A stretch of DNA of 64,000 nt from an uncultured Lachnospiraceae bacterium (lineage in GTDB: Bacteria; Bacillota; Clostridia; Lachnospirales; Lachnospiraceae), in the NCBI GenBank assembly GCA_945913255.1, contig CAMEDC010000006.1, positions 57,032-121,031 on the forward strand, in the 5' to 3' direction. Each line of letters begins with the position of its first letter. Position 1 is the stretch's first letter. The notes under the pieces are model-generated. The model searched no databases. It saw only the letters and a list, made by a program, of their open reading frames with translations, and was not told where the DNA came from. Of this stretch, positions 8,607 to 17,495 are shown piece by piece. A program made the translations under genes and the position numbers.

Positions 8607-9377
8607 TTATTCCTTCATAGCCCCTACCGCTGCGGAGATATTCATTACAATATCCTCTATCTCCTTATTTACAATAGTACTCTGCTCGGACAGCTTTCCA
8701 ACTTCCTTTGCAACCACAGCAAAGCCGGCACCCTTCTCACCGGCACGCGCAGCCTCGATGCTTGCATTCAGTGCCAGAATTTTCTGCTTATTCTGCAACG
8801 ACTTCAGCTCCGCGGTTTTTAACGTAATCTGCTCTACCAGATTATTCGTTTTATCCACGCCGTTTGTCAGCTTATCAATAATCACACTGTTCTTCTTCTT
8901 TGCATACTCTGCATTGATAAAGTTATTCAGCACCTCACCCAAAAGCTCTGCAGATGCTTTGATTGCCTCTTCGGTACGAACATTTACCTTATGCAGTGCC
9001 TCTATGTACTGATCTTCATTCACACCGATTTCTCTTGCAACCCTGCGGAATTTCTCCTCGTCAGGCTGCTCCGGCAAAACCTGTCCGCCGATGACAGAAC
9101 CTACTTTTTTTCCTTCCACCATGAGAGGGATACCGAAATCAATCAGTCCCGCATGGCAGTGGTACACACCCTGACCTTCTCTGTCACACTTCTCACATCT
9201 CGCACAGCCTTCACTGCTGCCACGTGTCAGCTTGATACAGAAATCTGTAAAATTATAACACCCAGAAATATATTTTCCGTCAGCATCGACCGCCACTGTC
9301 GCAAGACCTGTCGCCATTGCCCAGTTTGCCATAATACTCTCAAATTTTTGCATATCCGTAAAATCTTTGATATCCAT
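8607..9377 (-). CDS. Soluble PocR-domain sensor with MCP signalling domain
   Basis: About 256 residues with no membrane segment. Residues ~10-150 form a PocR-type ligand-binding domain, showing the cysteine cluster [12 protein letters not shown] and the HAGL...[20 protein letters not shown] block. The C-terminal ~90 residues hold an MCP hairpin tip ([20 protein letters not shown]). PocR of Salmonella responds to 1,2-propanediol, so a ligand from the adjacent rhamnose/propanediol pathway is a reasonable inference. The MCP part would talk to CheA/CheW or act in a soluble cluster. The start at 9377 has CGGAGG eight bases upstream; an upstream in-frame ATG overlaps that site. Confidence 0.87.
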   Translation of the reverse strand: MDIKDFTDMQKFESIMANWAMATGLATVAVDADGKYISGCYNFTDFCIKLTRGSSEGCARCEKCDREGQGVYHCHAGLIDFGIPLMVEGKKVGSVIGGQVLPEQPDEEKFRRVAREIGVNEDQYIEALHKVNVRTEEAIKASAELLGEVLNNFINAEYAKKKNSVIIDKLTNGVDKTNNLVEQITLKTAELKSLQNKQKILALNASIEAARAGEKGAGFAVVAKEVGKLSEQSTIVNKEIEDIVMNISAAVGAMKE

Positions 9378-9461
9378 CTGCCATACCTCCGAGTTCATTC
9401 TGTATCATATACCTGCAATCACCTTTTCCGCATTTTGCGTCGCATGTTTTTGCCTGCGTAC

Positions 9462-9467
9462 ATTATA
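9462..9467 (-). promoter_or_regulatory. -10 element for the PocR-sensor gene
   Basis: TATAAT on the minus strand, 85 bp upstream of the chosen start. No good -35 box is present 16-18 bp away, so an activator is possible. The AraC regulator encoded next door is a candidate. Confidence 0.5.
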
Positions 9468-9521
9468 CCACACCCCTATACAAAAAGCATAGATATTTTT
9501 ACAATTTCATTACCATTTTGT

Positions 9522-10484
9522 CTATTTCGCACTAATTCTGTATTTTCTGGGGGTCATTCCGTACTTTTTTTGGAAAATTCGATGAAAATAACTAATATTG
9601 TCATATCCCACCGCCAAAGCAACATCCAGAACACTCATTCCGGTTGCGGTCAAAAGATACGCAGCCTGGCTCAACCGTTTCGCCTGTACCAGTTCCGTAT
9701 AAGTCTTTCCCGTCCGGCGCTTAATCTCTCTGGACAGCCAGCAGACATCATAATGCAGTGACTCCGCCAGTTCTGTCAGTTCTCCGTCCCGATAATTTGT
9801 TTCAATGTAGCTGAGGACCGAAATCATCAGCTTCTGCTCACCCGAACTTTCATCTGTTTCCAGCTTATCCATATAATTCATAAGCTGCAAAAACAGCAGA
9901 CCCATAGTAGCCTGATTCGTCCGGCGCTTATTAGGCTGTCTGTTCCAGATTGTCCAAATCAGATTTTCCACCAGATTCTGTACCGGCAGTACATCCGATA
10001 CCTTGAAATGAAGATAGCCCGCCCTCTGGTTTTCGCCCCGCAGACAGTCAATCACAAAACTCCGCAGCTGATTTTCCTCCGGCTCCATCATGTTCAGTCC
10101 ATACTGAAAAAACTCCGGCAGCACGATGAAATTCACCGCGATGTCATCCAATCCCGCCGGATAAATCTCCTGCGTGGCAGTCTGGCTTAAAAAGAGAAGT
10201 TCTCCCTGTTTCAGGATGACATCCTCTCCGTTGATTACATGATGGGTGCTTCCGGAACACATATAAATCACTTCAATATAATTGTGTGTGTGCTTCGGGA
10301 AATGGACAAACCGGGTGTGCGGACGTACCTGAATCATTTTGCCCGCCTCCAGCAGCTTCCGCGCGTCAATAATATTTGCCCCGGAAGACATATACAATGT
10401 CTTTTCAATCTCCTGCCTGCCTGAAAGCAATTCTTCCTCTTCCGGCGTTATTTTCTTCAATTCTCTTAATAGTTCTTCTGTCAT
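9522..10484 (-). CDS. AraC-family regulator with cupin domain
   Basis: 320 residues. The N-terminal half has a cupin-like sensory region (HFPKHTHNYIEVIYMCSGSTHHVINGEDVILKQGELLFLS). The last ~100 residues contain two helix-turn-helix units ending in DNISYFHRIFQKKYGMTPRKYR, the AraC/XylS signature. It lies between the rhamnose genes and a divergent arabinofuranosidase, so it could control either. Rhamnose-responsive RhaR/RhaS proteins share this layout. The 177-bp divergent gap holds a dyad that may be its operator. Family certain, ligand unknown. Confidence 0.9.
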   Translation of the reverse strand: MTEELLRELKKITPEEEELLSGRQEIEKTLYMSSGANIIDARKLLEAGKMIQVRPHTRFVHFPKHTHNYIEVIYMCSGSTHHVINGEDVILKQGELLFLSQTATQEIYPAGLDDIAVNFIVLPEFFQYGLNMMEPEENQLRSFVIDCLRGENQRAGYLHFKVSDVLPVQNLVENLIWTIWNRQPNKRRTNQATMGLLFLQLMNYMDKLETDESSGEQKLMISVLSYIETNYRDGELTELAESLHYDVCWLSREIKRRTGKTYTELVQAKRLSQAAYLLTATGMSVLDVALAVGYDNISYFHRIFQKKYGMTPRKYRISAK

Positions 10485-10544
10485 ATAGCCCTCTCATTCG
10501 TGCTGCTGATTTGTCTTTATTGTACTACAGACATACCAACTGTG

Positions 10545-10614
10545 AAAAGCTTAATTCAAAGCTTTTACCCAGACTTCTGCCGTTTTTGACTCCGGTTTGG
10601 AAAACTGCTATAAT
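10545..10614 (+). promoter_or_regulatory. Divergent control region with GH51 promoter and dyad
   Basis: A plus-strand promoter, TTGACT (10586-10591), 17 bases, then TATAAT (10609-10614), faces the GH51 gene. Upstream, AAAAGCTT (10545-10552) and AAGCTTTT (10559-10566) form a dyad with a six-base centre. On the minus strand a TTCACA-N16-TACAAT pair just beyond the dyad could drive the AraC gene. The dyad is placed where an operator for divergent genes would be; its protein is not known. Confidence 0.7.
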
Positions 10615-10661
10615 TGAGACATCAGAATTACTGTTAGCTTCAACGTAAACGGAGGATACCC

Positions 10662-12698
10662 ATGACAAACCTTACCATCAACACATCCCATCAGCTAAAC
10701 ACCGTCAGTCCCATCCTGTACGGCATCTTTTTTGAAGACATCAATTATGCGGGAGACGGCGGACTTTATGCAGAGCTGATTGCCAACCGTTCCTTTGAAT
10801 ATTATGACAGAGACAACAAAACAGACAAGCACAAAATGTGCTGGGAAACCATCGGAAAATGCTGCTTTGAAATCAGGAATCGTTTCCCATTAAGCACCGC
10901 ACATTCCTTCTATGCTCATCTGGAAGGAGATTCCGGAACCGGGCTTCGCAATCTGGGTTACTGTGAAGAAGGACTCGCCGTTAAGGAAGGACAGACCTTC
11001 CGGTTTTCCTGTTATGCGCGGAATCCCGCTCCCATGAAACTGACGGTACGGTTATGTGACCGGGACGGTGCAAACTATGGAGAAAAGACCTTCTCCCTGG
11101 TTCGCGTGGGACACGGCTGGTCAAAATACAAACTGACTCTCACCGCAACAGGAACCTGTAAACACGTATACCCGGAAATTCTTCTAAGCACTCCCGGAAC
11201 CCTTGATCTGGATTTGATTTCCCTGTTTCCGACAGACACCTATCTCGGCCGGGAAAACGGAATGCGAAAAGATATGGCTGAAATGCTGGCTGAGCTGTCT
11301 CCGAAATTCATGCGCTTTCCCGGAGGCTGTATCGTGGAAGGCAGAAGCTTTGAAAATATGTACAACTGGAAAGAAACCGTCGGCAGCCTGACAAAACGCC
11401 GCACCAACTGGAACCGCTGGCAAATGGAAGAATATCAGATTCACGGACGCTCCTCCGCTGACTATTTCCAGTCCTATGGTCTTGGCTATTATGAATATTT
11501 CCAGTTCTGCGAGGATATTGGTGCAAAACCCGTTCCCGTCATGAACGTGGGAATGACCTGTCAATGGCATGAATCTCTTCTGGTAGACATGGAGCATCTC
11601 GATCGATGGATTCAGGATATCCTTGATCTGATAGCCTTTGCCAACGGGTCTGCAGACAGCGGCTGGGGACAGATACGCGCCGAAATGGGACATCCGGAGC
11701 CCTTCGGACTGGAATACATCGGAATCGGAAACGAACAGTGGGGAGAATCGTATTTCGAAAGGTACGAAGCTTTCCAAAAAGTACTCTCTGAAAAGCATCC
11801 CGAAATCAAGCTGATTACCTGTGCCGGCTGGACCGCAGAAGGGGATGATTTCGATTATGCCTACCGCTGGATGGAACAGAATAAGGAAAAAGCTTATGCA
11901 GTAGATGAACACTTTTATAAATCACCGGAATGGTTTCTGGAGAATCTGCACCGGTATGACAACTATGACCGAAGCCTGCCCAAAGTATTTGCGGGAGAAT
12001 ATGCAGCACACTCCCACCCCGACACTCCGCTTCGTGTCTGCAACTGGAAAATGGCACTCTGTGAAGCTGCCTTTCTCACAGGCGTGGAAAAGAATGCTGA
12101 CCATGTTGTGATGTCCTGTTATGCACCGCTCTTCGGCAGGACGGGGCATGCCCAGTGGCAGCCGGACTTAATCTGGTTTGACAATGACAGTGTATACGGT
12201 ACGCCCAGTTACTACGTGCAAAAACTGTTTTCGAACCATACGGGAGTTAGTCAGGTAGAGATTTGTCTGGAACCGATGGCTGATTCTATGCAAATACGTA
12301 CTCAGCCCGCCGCAGATTTCTCTACAGAGCCAACTCAGCCCGCCGCAGATTTTTCTTCAGAGCTTGCCAAGCTTGCAGGCGGTTCCCTCCATATCTCTGC
12401 CACCCTGTCGGAGGACGGGCATACGCTGTATGTCAAACTGGTAAACCTTGACGATACCCCACAGGAAATCCGATTAGCGGCAGATAAGCCCTTTTTCTCC
12501 TGCACCGCGTATGAACTATCGGGAGAACTTGAGGATGAAAACTCACACGAAATGCCGGAAAGAGTCGCTCCCCGCACCTATACTCTCACGGAAAATGTCT
12601 GTCAGTCCAAAAGAGACTCCGACTCTTCCACAAGCCAGGATGTCATACTGCTCTCCTTACCAAAATACAGCGTTACAGTGTTAGAGCTGGGCATCTAG
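10662..12698 (+). CDS. Alpha-L-arabinofuranosidase, GH51
   Basis: 678 residues with no signal peptide, so probably cytoplasmic, cleaving terminal arabinofuranose from imported arabino-oligosaccharides. It begins with the family opening SPILYGIFFEDINYAGDGGLYAELI. Residues ~60-190 look like an inserted carbohydrate-binding-like beta domain. The acid/base is Glu358 in GIGNEQWG and the nucleophile Glu446 in FAGEYAAH. Near residues 546-567 a short in-frame duplication (QPAADFS...E twice) lies in the C-terminal beta domain. The ribosome site is GGAGG, and the stop codon lies inside the terminator hairpin. Pectin arabinan or arabinogalactan side chains are likely substrates. Confidence 0.94.
   Translation: MTNLTINTSHQLNTVSPILYGIFFEDINYAGDGGLYAELIANRSFEYYDRDNKTDKHKMCWETIGKCCFEIRNRFPLSTAHSFYAHLEGDSGTGLRNLGYCEEGLAVKEGQTFRFSCYARNPAPMKLTVRLCDRDGANYGEKTFSLVRVGHGWSKYKLTLTATGTCKHVYPEILLSTPGTLDLDLISLFPTDTYLGRENGMRKDMAEMLAELSPKFMRFPGGCIVEGRSFENMYNWKETVGSLTKRRTNWNRWQMEEYQIHGRSSADYFQSYGLGYYEYFQFCEDIGAKPVPVMNVGMTCQWHESLLVDMEHLDRWIQDILDLIAFANGSADSGWGQIRAEMGHPEPFGLEYIGIGNEQWGESYFERYEAFQKVLSEKHPEIKLITCAGWTAEGDDFDYAYRWMEQNKEKAYAVDEHFYKSPEWFLENLHRYDNYDRSLPKVFAGEYAAHSHPDTPLRVCNWKMALCEAAFLTGVEKNADHVVMSCYAPLFGRTGHAQWQPDLIWFDNDSVYGTPSYYVQKLFSNHTGVSQVEICLEPMADSMQIRTQPAADFSTEPTQPAADFSSELAKLAGGSLHISATLSEDGHTLYVKLVNLDDTPQEIRLAADKPFFSCTAYELSGELEDENSHEMPERVAPRTYTLTENVCQSKRDSDSSTSQDVILLSLPKYSVTVLELGI
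12301..12364 (+). repeat. 33-bp in-gene tandem duplication in the GH51 gene
   Basis: Two near-identical units starting CTCAGCCCGCCGCAGATTT, differing at a few positions, keep the reading frame and repeat eleven residues (QPAADFS...). This looks like a recent slippage event in a linker of the C-terminal domain. Confidence 0.75.
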
Positions 12699-12710
12699 CC
12701 CAGCTCTTTT
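12684..12710 (+). terminator. Terminator of the GH51 gene
   Basis: GAGCTGGGC, loop ATCTA, GCCCAGCTC, then TTTT. The stop codon TAG is within the loop, so the last codons double as the hairpin. Confidence 0.9.
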
Positions 12711-12778
12711 CGTGTCATAATAATCATAGCTGTTCCACCCTCCCGAGCGGCACAGGTACAAACTTCTTTTTGGCCATT

Positions 12779-13348
12779 TTATGCGCCAAATGCCTGATAA
12801 CTCTTATACAGGAAGATCATGTACAAAATTCCTGCCACTATCAATGCAATTCCGACAATCACACTGACAATACCGGCAAGAACAGATAAAAGCGGAATCT
12901 TGGACAGAATTGTAATCACAATGGATGCCGCATAACAAACCAGGTTGATTTTCCAGACAGTTTCTCCCTTTGCGGCAACATCCGCATAATTATTTGCCTG
13001 CAGTACAGCTCCTACAGAAGTGCATACCAGATATACAATCAGGAAAGTCACAACATTCTCAGCGATGGAAATCAATACCGAAATCACTGCCACCTTAGCG
13101 AACAAAGACCCCAGAACACTGAGTACAATATTTACAATTGTCAGGGTAAATGCCTGTTTGCAGCCCTCAATATCCTTGCCGACAGCAGCCAGTCCTATCA
13201 GGCTGATAATCGCAAATACAATTGCGCCGATACCACCGACAACCCATCCGATAATCGGTATGATCATCACCACCGTACATGCAATCGCACCAATCTCCGC
13301 AACAAACATTTTTTTCAGACCTGCGCCTGCGTTTTGATAGTTGCCCAT
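12779..13348 (-). CDS. Hypothetical multi-pass membrane protein
   Basis: 189 residues, strongly hydrophobic, with about five predicted membrane helices (near residues 15-50, 65-85, 88-112, 130-150 and 152-180) and an N-terminal MGNYQNAGAGLKK tail. The glycine- and isoleucine-rich helices and absence of charged transport motifs give no function. I do not recognise a named family. GAGGAGG precedes the ATG and a TTTACA-N17-TAAAAT promoter lies upstream. It is a single-gene unit converging on the GH51 gene. Confidence 0.75.
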   Translation of the reverse strand: MGNYQNAGAGLKKMFVAEIGAIACTVVMIIPIIGWVVGGIGAIVFAIISLIGLAAVGKDIEGCKQAFTLTIVNIVLSVLGSLFAKVAVISVLISIAENVVTFLIVYLVCTSVGAVLQANNYADVAAKGETVWKINLVCYAASIVITILSKIPLLSVLAGIVSVIVGIALIVAGILYMIFLYKSYQAFGA

Positions 13349-13388
13349 CTCTTAATTCCTCCTCTTAAGACATTATTTTATGTACTTT

Positions 13389-13417
13389 ATTTTACATAAT
13401 CCGGAATCAAATGTAAA
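13389..13417 (-). promoter_or_regulatory. Promoter of the membrane protein gene
   Basis: Minus strand TTTACA (13412-13417), 17-base spacer, TAAAAT (13389-13394), about 40 bp upstream of the ATG. Confidence 0.65.
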
Positions 13418-13472
13418 GATGCTTCACCTCTTCAAATTCCCCTGATTTTTAAAATCCAAATCCACATTCCTT

Positions 13473-14243
13473 CTAAGCATTTCGCCTCTTCAGATACTCC
13501 AGGAAATTGCGTATCTCCGCATCCCAGAAGCGCCACTCATGTCCCATTCCCTCCATCTGATGATACACATACTGATAGTCGGGACAGTTCACCTCTTCAA
13601 AGCAGTCCCTCACCAGCAGATTCATGTCAAGCCAGGGATCCAGACTGCCGCAGGCGTGATAAATTAAGGGCTTTGGTCTGTCACTTTTTGCCAGTTCCCT
13701 TGCCAGATGCTTGATGCTGAACCGGGTGCCTTGAAATTCAACTGCACCGAACATGCGAACCTCCGGTCTCATTGTACCCGGTCTGTAGGGCTTCGGTTTT
13801 GCGTCCGCTTTATCACCCGCAGAGAACGCGCCGATCGCGCCGAAATGTTCCGGAAAAGTCAGTCCCAGCCAGAAGCACCCGTACCCACCGTTGGATAGAC
13901 CGCTGATATAATTATCCTCTCGTTTTTCCGACAGACACTTGAACATCTGATGCAGGATGCCAAACAATTCTTCTCCGATATAGGTTCCATAGTTTTTGCC
14001 GTTGGGCATATCCACAAAGCAGGAATCATTGGCATTGACTGTGACAAAAGCCATATGATGCTCATTCACCAGTTCCGCCACCGTGGAATGATAAAGCCAT
14101 TCGTTTTCATCTCCGTTTCCGCCATGGCACAGCCACATCACTTTCAACTTTTCTCGCGGTTCCACCTTGTCCGGCAGAAGCAGCCTGCAATCCATGTTCA
14201 TGCTGAGTACATTGGAAAAATGATTGATTTTCATGGAAGTCAT
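13473..14243 (-). CDS. Alpha/beta-hydrolase acyl esterase (esterase D/tributyrin-esterase type), distal
   Basis: About 256 residues. It shows the oxyanion segment LCHGGNGDENEWL, nucleophile motif GLSNGGYG, an aspartate in SLDPWLD and the histidine in GMGHEW, a full catalytic triad. No signal peptide, so intracellular. The start at 14243 has GAGGAGG seven bases upstream and overlaps the previous esterase by ATGA, so translation is coupled. The two esterases are paralogues. In this setting they may remove acetyl or feruloyl groups from pectic or xylan oligosaccharides; that role is inferred only from neighbours. Confidence 0.88.
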   Translation of the reverse strand: MTSMKINHFSNVLSMNMDCRLLLPDKVEPREKLKVMWLCHGGNGDENEWLYHSTVAELVNEHHMAFVTVNANDSCFVDMPNGKNYGTYIGEELFGILHQMFKCLSEKREDNYISGLSNGGYGCFWLGLTFPEHFGAIGAFSAGDKADAKPKPYRPGTMRPEVRMFGAVEFQGTRFSIKHLARELAKSDRPKPLIYHACGSLDPWLDMNLLVRDCFEEVNCPDYQYVYHQMEGMGHEWRFWDAEIRNFLEYLKRRNA

Positions 14244-15001
14244 GCGGACACCTCCTCTCCCAGGAACCATGCTAGCATCTCCTTCAGCCTCTCATTCCAA
14301 TAGCCGAAATCATGACCGCCGTCCCCCTCGCTCCAGGTTAAATCATACTCTCCATGTACCGCGTTTCGGAACCGTACATTCATATCATACAGCCCATCCT
14401 GCTTTCCACAGCACAGGTAAAGCCTGGGTCTTAATTCTTGCGGCACTTTATGACAGTAATTATAAACATTGTAATTCTCCGCAATTTCCTGCTGCCAGTT
14501 CTCTCCGAAAATCAGTTCCATGCGGAAGGTCGGAAGACGATGTCCCATATCGCAAATGTCCAGCGCTCCGCTGAAGGATGCAATCTGTCCGAACCGCTCC
14601 GGGTGATTTAGTCCACACACCAGAGCGCCGTAGCCTCCCATGGATTCACCCGCAATCAGCCAGTTCTCCCGCTTATTAGATACACGAAACATCGTCTTAA
14701 GCCACTCCGGCAGTTCCTTTGCCACATAATCCATGTAATCATAACCGTTCGCGGTATTCACGTAAAAGCTGTTTTTCCCGGAAGGCATACAAACCAGAAT
14801 GGGCAACTCCTTCACCATGTCAAAAATCTGACTCTTCAAAAGCCACTCCGTCCTGTCATTGTTTGCCCCGTGCAGCAAAATCATCACCTTGTAGCCATCC
14901 GTCTGCCTCAGGCTTTTATACCCTGGCTGCGGAACCAGAAGTTCCACCTCCACCGGCATATTCACCGCTGCCGACCGGAAAGCTGTACTAATCCATGCCA
15001 T
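14240..15001 (-). CDS. Alpha/beta-hydrolase acyl esterase, proximal
   Basis: About 253 residues. The oxyanion motif is LLHGANNDRTEWL, the nucleophile is in GESMGGYGALV, and the histidine in GGHDFGYW. The same fold and length as the next gene suggest a tandem duplication with divergence. The ATG at 15001 has AAGGAGG nine bases upstream; a GTG two codons earlier is too close to that site. It lies ~100 bp downstream of the asparaginase gene and may have its own promoter. Substrate not determined. Confidence 0.88.
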   Translation of the reverse strand: MAWISTAFRSAAVNMPVEVELLVPQPGYKSLRQTDGYKVMILLHGANNDRTEWLLKSQIFDMVKELPILVCMPSGKNSFYVNTANGYDYMDYVAKELPEWLKTMFRVSNKRENWLIAGESMGGYGALVCGLNHPERFGQIASFSGALDICDMGHRLPTFRMELIFGENWQQEIAENYNVYNYCHKVPQELRPRLYLCCGKQDGLYDMNVRFRNAVHGEYDLTWSEGDGGHDFGYWNERLKEMLAWFLGEEVSA

Positions 15002-15103
15002 TTTCACTGACCTCCTTAATTATGTCGTTCTCCGGCGTCTCTCTGCCGACTTCCGGATATCCACCTATTCTTCCTGATTACACCTACTTACCCTGATTTG
15101 TTC

Positions 15104-16144
15104 CTATATTCCTTGATTCGTGAGCACCACATCCCCTTCCTGAGGTGTCAGCAGAATATCATGATTCACCGTCCGGTAGAACAGACTCCTGAACTGCACC
15201 GGGTCTTTCGTCTGCCCCAGTGCCCACATTGTCTTTGTCACCGTTGCTTCCAGCGTCATATCGTAGGCCTCCATCAGGTTAAAATTCTCCTTAATCACCT
15301 TCCCCACCTGGTAGACCTCCATATCGCTGCCCTCATGTGTCACCTGGGTTGCCATCATCACAACCTTTCCGGCATCCGTCCAACGCCTGATTTCCGCAAA
15401 GAAAGGATTCTTTCCGTACTCCGGAAATCCACCCACGCCAAAAGCCTCAATTATCACACCGTCGTAATAGGGGAATAATCTGTTCAGTATCGCACCGTCC
15501 ATGCCCGGAACCAGCTTCAGCAGAAGTATCCTCTCATTCATCTCATGATAAAATCTGACCGGCTCCGTCACCCTGTCCTTATCATCAATGTAAAAAACAA
15601 TTCTCCCATCCCGAATGACCGCTACGGAAGGATAATTGATACTGGAAAAGGCGTTATAACTTTTCGAACGCTCCTTCTTCGCCCTTGTTCCCGCAATTAC
15701 CTTGCCTCCGAACACAATATTCACGCCATGAGCCTTCGGCTCCGATGCAAACTTCAGGCTGTCCATCAGATTAGTGCGCGCATCCGTTATCGGCAGATTG
15801 ATCGGCTTCTGGGAACCGGTTATCACCACGGGTTTTAAACTGTTCTGAATCAGATAGGAAAGAGCTGCTGCCGTAAAAGCCATGGTATCCGTACCGTGAC
15901 AGATGACAAAGCCGTCATATGTATCATAGTTTTCCTCGACCAGTTCTGCCAGCTGCAGCCAGTGCTGTCCATAGATATTTGTGCTGTCCAGACTGAAGGG
16001 CTGCAACACATCCACACTGCAAAAATCCTGGTATCCTTCCACAAACCCAAGCATATCCTCTGCCGCAATCTTCGGTGTAAGCCCTGTCTCCGTATACCCG
16101 GAGGCAATAGTTCCTCCGGTAGCAATCAGTAAAATCCGTTTCAT
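15104..16144 (-). CDS. ansA: L-asparaginase, type I (cytoplasmic)
   Basis: 346 residues. It carries both asparaginase signatures: IATGGTIAS near the N-terminus (catalytic threonine) and FVICHGTDTMAFTAAAL (second catalytic threonine and Asp). No signal peptide, which fits the type I enzyme that hydrolyses asparagine to aspartate and ammonia in the cytoplasm. Its ATG overlaps the stop of the small threonine/serine exporter subunit by ATGA, so the three genes form an operon. The pairing hints at amino-acid overflow or nitrogen balancing, which is inference. Confidence 0.95.
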   Translation of the reverse strand: MKRILLIATGGTIASGYTETGLTPKIAAEDMLGFVEGYQDFCSVDVLQPFSLDSTNIYGQHWLQLAELVEENYDTYDGFVICHGTDTMAFTAAALSYLIQNSLKPVVITGSQKPINLPITDARTNLMDSLKFASEPKAHGVNIVFGGKVIAGTRAKKERSKSYNAFSSINYPSVAVIRDGRIVFYIDDKDRVTEPVRFYHEMNERILLLKLVPGMDGAILNRLFPYYDGVIIEAFGVGGFPEYGKNPFFAEIRRWTDAGKVVMMATQVTHEGSDMEVYQVGKVIKENFNLMEAYDMTLEATVTKTMWALGQTKDPVQFRSLFYRTVNHDILLTPQEGDVVLTNQGI

Positions 16145-16590
16145 TTCCGCACGCCTCTCTTAATCATATCTGCCGCCGCCCAGACAACACTCATGCCCAC
16201 AGCAATGGCAAGGGCATACTGCAGTGTTGCCAGACCGTATTCTCCCGACAGCTGCCAGTTTTTTTCCACACTGTAGCTCATGGCATAGTATAAACTTCCC
16301 CCCGGAATCAGCGGTATCACCGATGGTAAAAGGTACAGAGGTACCGGTGCCTTAAACTTTCTTGCCATCAGTTCCGAGTACAATGCTGCAAAAGCACTTG
16401 CAATCAGAGTGGGATAAAATATCCCTTCTATCTGTCCCGCAAAAAGCAGATAAACCGCCCAGGTAAATATTCCTCCCAGTACTGCCGTCACCAGATGCTT
16501 TGTCCGAAGATTGAAAAGCAGTCCGAATCCAAGAGTTCCGACACCTGCTGCAATGATTTGTATCACATATATTTTCATCTCACTGACCAT
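16141..16590 (-). CDS. Threonine/serine exporter, small membrane subunit (ThrE C-terminal half, DUF3815)
   Basis: 149 residues with about four to five membrane helices. It matches the C-terminal half of ThrE: VTAVLGGIFTWAVYLLF, SAFAALYSELMARKFKAPVPLYLLPSVIPLIPGGSLYYAM. The motif PxIPGGxLY is characteristic. In Firmicutes the ThrE protein is commonly split in two, and the other half is encoded 59 bp upstream. The operon order is large subunit, small subunit, ansA. Confidence 0.9.
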   Translation of the reverse strand: MVSEMKIYVIQIIAAGVGTLGFGLLFNLRTKHLVTAVLGGIFTWAVYLLFAGQIEGIFYPTLIASAFAALYSELMARKFKAPVPLYLLPSVIPLIPGGSLYYAMSYSVEKNWQLSGEYGLATLQYALAIAVGMSVVWAAADMIKRGVRK

Positions 16591-16649
16591 ACCTTTCTAC
16601 CTGAAAACTTTTCGGCCACAACTCTCTGCAACGCGAAACCTTTCGTTTC

Positions 16650-17429
16650 CTACATCACCACCCAGATTGCCGCCATGAATCCGCAGGCAAGAGCACCTGC
16701 CCACAGGAGTGCCTCAATCAACCGCATCGCACCTGAAATCGTATCTCCTACCAGAATATCCCGGACTGAGTTTGTCAATGCAATCCCGGGTATCAGAAGC
16801 ATAATGTCTCCAATCATGATTTTGTCCGCATTCAGGACAGGAATCCACCTGGCTGCCAGACAGATTCCGACACCCGTCAAAAACGAGCAGATGACATTAA
16901 ACACCACCCGGTTTGTACAAAAAGGATCCATGTACCGCTGCATCAGACAGACAAAAGCCGCAAAAACCGCAGCAGCCAGACCGTCCCATAGACTGCCTCC
17001 GAAAAATACAGCAAATCCGCCCGCGGCAAGAATACTTCCCAGATAGCATTTGAGACGGTAATGGTCTTTTTTCTGAACCAGTTTTTCCACTTCACTGTGC
17101 AGCTGTTCCGATGTAAGAGGATTTGCACAAAACCTCCGGCTCAACTCATTCAAATCCTCCAGCTTTCTGAAATCCGTCCCGGCAGGCTTTACAATACGCC
17201 TTGTCTGGGTTACTTCTTCTCCGTCCTCAAACAACATGGTCACAACAATACTGGAGGTAATCACAAACACATTCATACGCTTTGCTCCGCAGGCACTGCC
17301 CATACGCTCCAGTGTGTCTTCCACCCTCTTGATTTCCGCGCCGTTTGCCAGCATCATTTCCCCGATATTCAACAATTCATGCAGAATTGCACCGTGTTCA
17401 GACCTGCAGCGGTCTTCCTGCTCTTTCAA
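16650..17429 (-). CDS. Threonine/serine exporter, large subunit (ThrE N-terminal half, DUF1212)
   Basis: 259 residues. A soluble N-terminal stretch (LLNIGEMMLANGAEIKRVEDTLERM ... VFVITSSIVVTM) precedes five membrane helices from about residue 130, including NADKIMIGDIMLLIPGIALTNSVRDILVGDTISG. This is the DUF1212 half of the H+-coupled threonine/serine exporter. The start appears to be TTG at 17429, with GGGGGG eight bases upstream; no ATG is suitably placed. Confidence 0.9.
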   Translation of the reverse strand: MKEQEDRCRSEHGAILHELLNIGEMMLANGAEIKRVEDTLERMGSACGAKRMNVFVITSSIVVTMLFEDGEEVTQTRRIVKPAGTDFRKLEDLNELSRRFCANPLTSEQLHSEVEKLVQKKDHYRLKCYLGSILAAGGFAVFFGGSLWDGLAAAVFAAFVCLMQRYMDPFCTNRVVFNVICSFLTGVGICLAARWIPVLNADKIMIGDIMLLIPGIALTNSVRDILVGDTISGAMRLIEALLWAGALACGFMAAIWVVM

Positions 17430-17495
17430 TGAAAGTTCCCCCCTGTTATATCAAATATTCCTATCAAATATACCATATTTCAGCATTCATTTCCA

